DNA of 5,394 bases from Halomonas halophila (GTDB lineage: Bacteria > Pseudomonadota > Gammaproteobacteria > Pseudomonadales > Halomonadaceae). How positions within the stretch are numbered: position 1 is the stretch's first letter; every line of letters starts with the position of its first letter. The stretch lies in assembly GCA_002433675.1 (NCBI GenBank), contig DJIP01000172.1, forward strand, positions 1 to 5,394. The letters run 5' to 3'. The notes below the pieces were generated by a model, which searched no databases, was not told the DNA's origin, and worked only from the letters and a program-made list of their open reading frames with translations. Both the position numbers and the translations under genes were made by a program. Shown piece by piece: positions 1 through 4,197 of the stretch.

Positions 1-332
1 CTGTCGTCGTTCAGCGCCGCCAGGTTGGTGTCTTCGTTGACGGTGCCGCCTTCTACCATGGCCTCGGCGCGCTCACGCTTTTCCGGGCTGGTATTGGGGC
101 CAAGCACCTGTTGCTCCTGGATGATGAATTCGTCGCGATCCTGGGCCTCGCACTGCTCCAGTGCGCGTTCCTTGGCCTCTTCCAGGGCTTCCTGGCGATC
201 GTCGCCGAGCCCGGTGACGATGTAATCGGTGCTCTCTTTCTCCATCGAGGCGCTGTCGCTGGCGCAGCCGGCGAGGCCGAGGGCGGCAACGGCGCCGAGG
301 GCAACCATCATGGGGCGAGTCTTGATCATCAT
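1..332 (-). CDS. Small outer-membrane lipoprotein, unknown function (3' part outside window)
   Basis: The ATG at 332 opens a frame that runs off the left edge after 110 full codons. Residues 1-23 form a lipoprotein signal peptide: a positive N-terminus (K4, R6), a hydrophobic stretch (residues 8-21) and the lipobox LAGC with the acylated Cys at 23. Ala at +2, rather than Asp, predicts Lol-dependent sorting to the outer membrane, so the mature protein should face the periplasm. After the signal come a short beta-like segment (YIVTGLG, 37-43) and a strongly charged helix (about 44-68) rich in Glu and Ala with a lone Cys61. A second charged helix follows around 83-94. A good ribosome site (AAGGAG, plus-strand 340-345, 7-base spacer) fixes the start; a second ATG at 329 is less well spaced. 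I do not recognise the family. The lipoprotein call is strong and the function is unknown. Confidence 0.82.
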   Translation of the reverse strand, partial: MMIKTRPMMVALGAVAALGLAGCASDSASMEKESTDYIVTGLGDDRQEALEEAKERALEQCEAQDRDEFIIQEQQVLGPNTSPEKRERAEAMVEGGTVNEDTNLAALNDD

Positions 333-358
333 GCGGTCTCTCCTTTTCCGTCTCGGGG

Positions 359-379
359 ATCCCTGTTTCCAGCAGGGAT
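359..379. repeat. Inverted repeat upstream of the lipoprotein gene
   Basis: ATCCCTG (359-365) and CAGGGAT (373-379) form a perfect 7-bp inverted repeat around a 7-base centre. It lies 27 bases before the lipoprotein start codon, so on the minus strand it falls in the leader or promoter. It could be an operator or a leader hairpin. No T-run follows it on either strand, so a terminator is unlikely. Confidence 0.4.
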
Positions 380-462
380 GGGCGCTTGTCACCTGCGCCT
401 TGCTGACCATGCTAACGAATCAGCACAGCAGCACAAGAGTAGCGTGCCGGCGACGGGGGTGT

Positions 463-625
463 CGCAGACAGGAGACGGCAGGCAAGGGACGGCAAACAAG
501 AGCCGGTAGATAAGCGACAGCAGACGAGGGGCGCACGAAGCCGCAGACAAGCGCCGGTAGATAAGCGACAGCAGACGAGGGGGCGCAGCAAGCGGTAGAC
601 AAGAGTCGGTAGATAAGCGACGAGG
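463..625. repeat. Degenerate tandem array, period about 51-52 bases
   Basis: Three copies of a unit containing CGGTAGATAAGCGAC are visible, beginning near 496, 547 and 599 (steps of 51 and 52 bases). Copies 1 and 2 agree almost base for base over about 40 positions (ACAAG, CGGTAGATAAGCGACAGCAG, then ACGAGG and GCGC). Copy 3 is shortened and lacks the CAGCAGA segment. A more diverged copy with a shorter step starts near 463, matching copy 2 at about 28 of 38 positions. Inside each unit there is a finer 14-16 base motif close to GYAGAYAAGCGMCR. The array does not resemble CRISPR, because it has no unique spacers of constant length, nor an IS end. Confidence 0.8.
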
Positions 626-642
626 TGGCGGGACCGCCGGTC

Positions 643-673
643 GGCCATCAGTGCCCGTGGGGCAGTGATGGCC
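643..673 (-). repeat. Imperfect hairpin downstream of mgtE
   Basis: GGCCATCAGTGCCC (643-656) and GGGCAGTGATGGCC (660-673) pair over 14 positions with one mismatch (651 against 665) and a 3-base loop. The hairpin begins 51 bases past the mgtE stop, so it could protect the mgtE transcript 3' end or help end it. There is no T-run after it on the minus strand, so it is not a textbook intrinsic terminator. A 10-base direct repeat, GTGATGGCCG, at 665-674 and 678-687 offers a second possible pairing arm. Confidence 0.45.
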
Positions 674-723
674 GGTCGTGATGGCCGAGCGAGATCCGAT
701 CGATGACGCCGTTCAGCGAAGCG

Positions 724-2076
724 CTACAGCAGGAAGATCGTCGCCAGGCCGAGGAAGGACATGAAGCCGATCACGTCGGTGACGGTGGTCAGAATGACCG
801 AGCCGGACAGCGCCGGATCGATGTTCATGCGCTTGAGCACGAGGGGAATCACGATGCCGCAGACCCCGGCGGCCAGCATATTGATGACCAGGGCGGCGGC
901 GATGATCACGCCGATCGCCACGCTCTTGAACCAGAGCACCGCCAGCACCGCCACCACCAGTGCCCAGACGATACCGTTGAGCAGGGCGATGCCGACCTCC
1001 TTGCGCAGCAGCCAGTTGCTGTTGGTCTTGCTGATCTGGCCGAGGGCAAGGCCGCGAATCGCCAGGGTCAGGGTCTGGCTGCCGGCGATGCCGCCCATGC
1101 TGGCGACGATCGGCATCAGTACCGCCAGCGCCACCACCTTCTCCAGGGCATCCTCGAACTGACCGATGACCCAGGCGGCGAGAAAGGCGGTCAGCAGGTT
1201 GATGCCGAGCCACACGGCACGACGCTTGGCGCTGGGCAGCACCGGCGCGAACAGGTCTTCCTCCTCGTCGAGGCCGGCCATGTTCATCAGCGCCTGTTCG
1301 GAGTTCTCCTGGATGACATCAACGATATCGTCGATGACGATACGGCCGATCAACATGCCGTCGTTGTCCACCACCGGGGCCGACGTCAGGTCGTGGGTCT
1401 GGAACAGCGTGGCCACGTCACGGGACTTCATGTCACCCTGGATGACGTCGACGTCGGCGTCCATCAGTTCCACCACCGAGGTTTCCTGGTCGTGGGAAAC
1501 CAGTCGGGCCAGCGGCAACACGCCGACAAAGTGGCCGATGCGGTCCACCACCATCAGGTTGTCGGTATTGTCCGGGATCGACTCCTTCCAGCGCAGAAAG
1601 CGCTGCACCGTCTCGAGGGTGACGTCGGAACGCACCCCGATGGCGTCGGTGCGCATCAGGCGCCCGGCGCTGTCTTCCTCGAAGGACAGGGTCTCCTGCA
1701 GGCGAGTGCGCTGCATCTCGTCCATGGTGCGCAGCATGTCCTGGGCCACCTGCTTGGGCAGGTCCTCGAACAGCTCGGCCAGGTCGGCGGTATCCAGGCT
1801 TGCCGTGGCGGCGACGATCTCCTCGGGGTCCATGTCCTCGAGCAAGGTACTGCGCACCTCGTCGTGGACGTGCAGCAGTACCTCGCCGTCGTCCTCTGCC
1901 GGTACCTGTTCCCACAGCCTGATGCGTTCGCTCAGCGGCAGCGATTCGAGCAGCAGGGCGACCTCGGCGGGTTCGAGATCCTCAAGGGCCTCGGAGACCT
2001 CCTGGGGATTCTCGTCTTCCAGGGCCAGGTGGATGCGCGACAGCTGGCTTTCAAACGTCTCGGTCACTTCTGTCAT
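724..2076 (-). CDS. mgtE: MgtE-family magnesium transporter
   Basis: This inner-membrane Mg2+ channel/transporter has 450 residues, the usual MgtE length. Domain order is standard: an acidic helical N domain (about 20-135), two CBS domains (about 140-200 and 204-258) that sense cytoplasmic Mg2+ and gate the pore, a connecting helix (about 262-285), then five membrane helices (about 286-306, 314-340, 361-383, 386-412 and 425-449). In the last helix, TTVTDVIGF places Asp434 at the position of the ion-selecting Asp432 of the Thermus thermophilus protein. The pore loop reads SMGGIAGSQ, with Ile where many family members have Asn. I chose the ATG at 2076 because GGGAGG (plus-strand 2081-2086) lies 4 bases ahead of it; longer in-frame starts at 2091 and 2151 lie before or across that site and add atypical residues. 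The gene is divergent from the EncFtn gene. No M-box-sized leader fits in the 101-base spacer. The stop is TAG at 724-726. Confidence 0.96.
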   Translation of the reverse strand: MTEVTETFESQLSRIHLALEDENPQEVSEALEDLEPAEVALLLESLPLSERIRLWEQVPAEDDGEVLLHVHDEVRSTLLEDMDPEEIVAATASLDTADLAELFEDLPKQVAQDMLRTMDEMQRTRLQETLSFEEDSAGRLMRTDAIGVRSDVTLETVQRFLRWKESIPDNTDNLMVVDRIGHFVGVLPLARLVSHDQETSVVELMDADVDVIQGDMKSRDVATLFQTHDLTSAPVVDNDGMLIGRIVIDDIVDVIQENSEQALMNMAGLDEEEDLFAPVLPSAKRRAVWLGINLLTAFLAAWVIGQFEDALEKVVALAVLMPIVASMGGIAGSQTLTLAIRGLALGQISKTNSNWLLRKEVGIALLNGIVWALVVAVLAVLWFKSVAIGVIIAAALVINMLAAGVCGIVIPLVLKRMNIDPALSGSVILTTVTDVIGFMSFLGLATIFLL

Positions 2077-2177
2077 GGGCCCTCCCGGCATATGTCGTTG
2101 ACTGACAAGACAACGATCGTGTCCTACGTTGATGGAGTTAGTAGAACACAACTATTTACAAAGAAAAGGAGTGGCGC
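2077..2177. promoter_or_regulatory. Divergent control region between mgtE and the EncFtn gene
   Basis: These 101 bases must hold the mgtE promoter and probably the EncFtn promoter. The stretch is clearly more AT-rich than the flanking genes. Rightward candidates are TTGACT (2098-2103), with no good -10, and TTGATG (2129-2134) followed after 18 bases by TATTTA (2153-2158); both are weak. An 8-bp perfect palindrome, ACGATCGT (2113-2120), sits in the middle and could be an operator, though such short palindromes are common. The EncFtn ribosome site AAGGAG is at 2166-2171. I could not identify a Fur box. Confidence 0.45.
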
Positions 2178-2468
2178 ATGGCTGGATCGAGCGAGGGCTA
2201 CCACGAACCGGTGGAAGAGTTGACGGCGCAGACCCGTGATTATCATCGCGCCATCGTGTCGTTGATGGAGGAACTGGAGGCGGTGGACTGGTACAACCAG
2301 CGCGTTGACGCCTGTCAGGACGAAGATCTGCGCAAGATCCTCGAACATAACCGTGATGAGGAAAAGGAGCACGCAGCCATGACCCTTGAGTGGTTGCGCC
2401 GCAAGGATCCCGCCATGGACAAGTATCTTCGCGAGTTTCTGTTTACCGAAGGGGACATTGGACACTGA
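2178..2468 (+). CDS. EncFtn-family ferritin-like protein lacking an encapsulin-targeting tail
   Basis: This 96-residue, all-helical protein matches the encapsulated ferritin family described in Rhodospirillum rubrum. From memory of that protein, the match is close over residues 10-92, including HRAIVS, MEELEAVDWY, QRVDA, HNRDEEKEHAAMTLEWLRR and FLFTEG. The ferroxidase-centre and metal-entry residues known for the family fall at identical numbers: Glu31, Glu32, Glu34, Trp38, Tyr39, Glu61, Glu62 and His65. In this family two antiparallel helices dimerise to build the di-iron site, and rings of dimers oxidise Fe2+ inside an encapsulin shell. Here the protein ends at GDIGH, directly after the core, without the linker and C-terminal shell-docking peptide; the R. 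rubrum protein is roughly 40 residues longer. No shell gene is adjacent: mgtE is upstream and pyrD downstream. AAGGAG (2166-2171) with a 6-base spacer supports the start. Family membership is near certain. Ferroxidase activity is inferred, and the loss of encapsulation is inferred from the missing tail. Confidence 0.93.
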   Translation: MAGSSEGYHEPVEELTAQTRDYHRAIVSLMEELEAVDWYNQRVDACQDEDLRKILEHNRDEEKEHAAMTLEWLRRKDPAMDKYLREFLFTEGDIGH

Positions 2469-2545
2469 CGACCTGGGGCGGAAGCCTGTTTGGGCAAAAT
2501 GATTGAGGTCTGATTCAGGAAGTCGTCGTGGCGTCGCGGCTGCGC

Positions 2546-2551
2546 TATACT
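2546..2551 (+). promoter_or_regulatory. Likely -10 element of the pyrD promoter
   Basis: TATACT matches the sigma-70 -10 consensus at 5 of 6 positions and stands out in GC-rich surroundings. It lies 45 bases before the pyrD start, giving a leader of about 35-40 bases. No good -35 is seen at 16-18 bases upstream, so an activator may help or the site may be weak. Its position also argues against the longer GTG start at 2528 for pyrD. Confidence 0.5.
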
Positions 2552-2596
2552 CGCGCCCGGCCGCGCGCCCTCGTCCTTTATCGCCTCGGAGACGCC

Positions 2597-3613
2597 ATGT
2601 ACGATCTCGCCCGCTCCCTGCTGTTTCGCCTGGATCCCGAACTGGCCCATGGCCTGTCCTTGTCGTCGCTGGACTGGGCGGCGCGCATAAAGGCGACGCG
2701 GTTGCTGGCAGGTGCCCGCGTGGACGATCCGGTCAAGGTGATGGGCTTGAGTTTCCCCAACCGTATCGGCCTGGCGGCGGGGCTCGACAAGAACGCCGAC
2801 CACCTCGACGCATTGGGTGCGCTGGGCTTCGGCTTCGTCGAGGTCGGCACCGTGACTCCCAGGGCCCAGTCCGGCAACCCCAAGCCTCGGCTGTTCCGTC
2901 TGCCCGAACGTGGCGCCATCATCAACCGCATGGGGTTCAACAACCTCGGCGTGGATCACCTGGTGGAGCAGGTAAAGGCCAGCCGCTACCGCGGGGTGAT
3001 CGGCATCAATATCGGCAAGAACCTGACCACCTCGGTGGAGGACGCCGGGGACGACTACCTTTACTGCCTGGAGCGGGTCCACGCCCACGCCGACTACGTG
3101 GCGGTCAATATCTCGTCACCGAATACCCCGGGTCTGCGCAATCTGCAGTTCGGCGACCACCTGGATGAGCTGCTCGGACGCCTGCGTTCGACCGGCACTC
3201 GCCTCGACGAACAGAGTGGGCGTCGTGTGCCGCTGGCGGTAAAGATCGCCCCGGACATGGACGAGGAAGAGGTCGTTCTGGTGGCGCGGGCGCTGGCGGA
3301 CAATGGCATCGACGCGGTAATCGCCACCAACACCACGGTATCCCGTGAAGGCGTTGAGGGGCTTGCACATGCCGATGAGCAGGGCGGGCTGTCGGGTTGC
3401 CCGGTGTTCGATGCCTCCAACCTTGTGATCGAGCGGCTGCGCCAGGCGTTGCCCGACATGCCGATTATCGGCGTCGGCGGCGTCGACAGTGGCCAGGCGG
3501 CGGTGGCCAAGCGTCAGGCAGGGGCGGACCTGGTGCAGGTGTATTCGGGCTTTATCTACCGCGGACCGGGGTTGGTCCGGGAGTGCGCCAGGGCGCTGGC
3601 GTCGGCGCGCTGA
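2597..3613 (+). CDS. pyrD: Dihydroorotate dehydrogenase (quinone), class 2
   Basis: PyrD oxidises dihydroorotate to orotate, the fourth step of de novo UMP synthesis, using FMN and passing electrons to membrane quinone. The product is 338 residues, against 336 in E. coli. The class 2 N-terminal amphipathic helical segment (about 1-40) that docks to the inner membrane is present. The barrel signatures follow in order: GLAAGLDKNADH (58-69), GTVTPRAQSGNPKPRLFR (84-101), INRMGFNN (109-116), NISSPNTPGLR (171-181) with the catalytic Ser at 174 (E. coli Ser175), VKIAPD (215-220), ATNTT (243-247), and the FMN-phosphate loops GVGGVDSG (292-299) and YSGFIYRGP (316-324). The use of Ser rather than Cys as catalytic base marks class 2. 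The ATG at 2597 has GGAG (2588-2591) with a 5-base spacer and matches the family N-terminus. The gene probably forms its own transcription unit, ended by the hairpin 17 bases downstream. Confidence 0.98.
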   Translation: MYDLARSLLFRLDPELAHGLSLSSLDWAARIKATRLLAGARVDDPVKVMGLSFPNRIGLAAGLDKNADHLDALGALGFGFVEVGTVTPRAQSGNPKPRLFRLPERGAIINRMGFNNLGVDHLVEQVKASRYRGVIGINIGKNLTTSVEDAGDDYLYCLERVHAHADYVAVNISSPNTPGLRNLQFGDHLDELLGRLRSTGTRLDEQSGRRVPLAVKIAPDMDEEEVVLVARALADNGIDAVIATNTTVSREGVEGLAHADEQGGLSGCPVFDASNLVIERLRQALPDMPIIGVGGVDSGQAAVAKRQAGADLVQVYSGFIYRGPGLVRECARALASAR

Positions 3614-3626
3614 AGGGGCGGGCAGC

Positions 3627-3658
3627 AAAAAGCCCATGGCGTCTAGTGCCATGGGCTT
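3627..3658. terminator. Shared hairpin terminator between convergent pyrD and rmf
   Basis: AAGCCCATGGC (3630-3640) and GCCATGGGCTT (3648-3658) form a perfect 11-bp stem with a 7-base loop. On the minus strand the stem is followed by five U (A-run 3627-3631), making it a clear intrinsic terminator for rmf, 37 bases past its stop. On the plus strand the hairpin starts 17 bases after pyrD, but the next bases are GGCGGGTC before TTTCCTTT, so it is weaker in that direction. It probably serves both genes. Confidence 0.85.
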
Positions 3659-3694
3659 GGCGGGTCTTTCCTTTACCTCGACAGTACTGCGTTA

Positions 3695-3901
3695 TCAGAG
3701 CACCATGGGGTTCTTGTGAATGCCGGACACTCCCGTCATGCCCGACCACTGGTCCCCACGACCTTCACGCCAACCGCTCATCCAGTATTCCCGTAGATTG
3801 ATGTCCTGGCTGGGGCAGTCATCGCGGGATCTACCCGAGAGACCGGCCTTGTAGCCATGTACATAGGCGCGCTGGAAGCGATCACGTTTCTGTCGTTTCA
3901 T
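3695..3901 (-). CDS. rmf: Ribosome modulation factor
   Basis: RMF is a small basic protein that binds near the anti-Shine-Dalgarno region of 16S rRNA and turns 70S ribosomes into inactive 100S dimers in stationary phase or stress. The 68-residue product begins MKRQKRDR, identical to the E. coli N-terminus. It continues with the family pattern GYKAGLSGRSRDDCP (16-30) and MSGWREGRGD (41-50). It is longer than the 55-residue E. coli form, with a C-terminal extension (SGMTGVSGIHKNPMVL, 53-68) of the kind seen in pseudomonads. The ATG at 3901 has GAGGT (plus-strand 3909-3913) ahead of it; the frame stays open upstream to 4099, but the extra residues do not resemble RMF. The gene is convergent with pyrD and divergent from rlmL. 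As I recall, Pseudomonas keeps the same pyrD-rmf-rlmL neighbourhood. Stationary-phase and ppGpp control is known for E. coli rmf but is not visible here. Confidence 0.97.
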   Translation of the reverse strand: MKRQKRDRFQRAYVHGYKAGLSGRSRDDCPSQDINLREYWMSGWREGRGDQWSGMTGVSGIHKNPMVL

Positions 3902-3988
3902 GGGTCTACCTCGTGACAAAGGTACCAATCTGACCTGCCCCTGCGGGAAGTTCGGGGGATGCAAGCGGCAGGCCCGTGATGCCCAAGC

Positions 3989-4003
3989 CCTGCGATGTGC
4001 AGG
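3989..4003. repeat. Small hairpin in the rmf leader
   Basis: CCTGC (3989-3993) and GCAGG (3999-4003) pair around a 5-base loop; allowing one bulged C, the stem extends by three more pairs (AGC with GCT). It lies about 90 bases upstream of the rmf start, within the untranslated leader if rmf is transcribed from further upstream. Its function is unknown and the structure may be incidental. Confidence 0.3.
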
Positions 4004-4033
4004 CTCTCCCGAGTCGCACGAAATGAAGGCTTG

Positions 4034-4060
4034 TTGACAGGGACACATGTGTCGTATCTC
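4034..4060 (+). promoter_or_regulatory. Consensus -35 hexamer with a 12-bp palindrome beside it
   Basis: TTGACA (4034-4039) is a perfect sigma-70 -35 hexamer. Two bases later comes GACACATGTGTC (4042-4053), a perfect 12-bp palindrome. The best -10-like hexamer behind it is TATCTC (4055-4060), with only a 15-base spacer, so this promoter would be weak or need an activator that reshapes the spacer. It points toward rlmL, with a leader of about 130 bases. The palindrome is a good shape for a dimeric regulator and could equally act on rmf. Confidence 0.4.
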
Positions 4061-4107
4061 GTAGCTACCATTCCATTGATAGCGTAAGCCGCTCGGCATT
4101 GTCGACT

Positions 4108-4123
4108 GTTGTTTTGTAACAAC
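4108..4123. repeat. Inverted repeat GTTGTT-N4-AACAAC
   Basis: A perfect 6-bp inverted repeat (4108-4113 with 4118-4123) spans four central bases, TTGT. It lies just upstream of the likely rlmL promoter, in an AT-richer part of the spacer. Its shape fits a small operator; no regulator family can be assigned. Confidence 0.35.
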
Positions 4124-4132
4124 CTGTTCACC

Positions 4133-4162
4133 TTGTCGTCATGAAATGGTTAACCGAATAAT
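4133..4162 (+). promoter_or_regulatory. Likely rlmL promoter
   Basis: TTGTCG (4133-4138, 4 of 6 to consensus) and AATAAT (4157-4162, 5 of 6) are 18 bases apart. Transcription would begin near 4169, giving a leader of about 29 bases. The 8-bp palindrome GGTTAACC (4148-4155) lies in the spacer. I consider this a better rlmL promoter than the candidate at 4034-4060. Confidence 0.5.
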
Positions 4163-4186
4163 GGCTTTCGCAGTCATCAATAAAGT

Positions 4187-4191
4187 AGGAG
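4187..4191 (+). promoter_or_regulatory. Ribosome binding site deciding the GTG start of rlmL
   Basis: AGGAG ends 6 bases before the GTG at 4198. The nearest in-frame ATG is hundreds of bases inside the conserved protein, so this site settles the non-ATG start. Confidence 0.85.
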
Positions 4192-4197
4192 AAGCAA

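Larger units (their letters stand above)
333..723. other. Gene-free region between the lipoprotein gene and mgtE
   Basis: This stretch holds the lipoprotein leader and presumed promoter (about 333-420, no convincing -35/-10 pair seen), a degenerate tandem array (463-625) and an imperfect hairpin past mgtE (643-673). Open frames on both strands here have no ribosome sites and low-complexity translations, and I do not regard them as genes. Both flanking genes are on the minus strand, so the region acts as the 3' side of mgtE and the 5' side of the lipoprotein gene. Confidence 0.6.

Noticed and set aside
463..625. Possible CRISPR array
   Set aside because: The repeated unit fills nearly the whole period, with no unique spacers of even length, and no cas genes are present.
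412..648. Minus-strand frame with a repeated LVCCRLSTG-type peptide
   Set aside because: It is simply the translation of the tandem DNA array. There is no ribosome site, and the repeat steps (51 then 52 bases) do not keep one frame.
1166..2101. A 311-codon Ser/Arg-rich open frame on the plus strand
   Set aside because: It is another antisense shadow of mgtE, with low-complexity composition and no ribosome site.
703..2223. A 506-codon open frame on the plus strand, His/Gln/Asp-rich
   Set aside because: It lies wholly antisense to mgtE and arises from its GC-biased codons. The translation is low-complexity and shows no domain, and mgtE has overwhelming motif support.
2528..2596. Upstream GTG start extending pyrD by 23 residues
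   Set aside because: The likely -10 element TATACT lies inside this extension, the added residues are Arg-rich and atypical, and the ATG at 2597 has its own ribosome site and matches the family N-terminus.
2469..2596. Terminator between the EncFtn gene and pyrD
   Set aside because: I found no stable hairpin with a T-run in this spacer, so read-through into pyrD is possible.
2315..3088. A 257-codon minus-strand frame
   Set aside because: It is antisense to the EncFtn gene and the start of pyrD, both of which have family-level motif matches. No independent support.
3902..4099. Upstream in-frame extension of rmf to an ATG at 4099
   Set aside because: The RMF N-terminus MKRQKRDR begins at 3901 with a ribosome site, and the extra 66 residues do not resemble the family.
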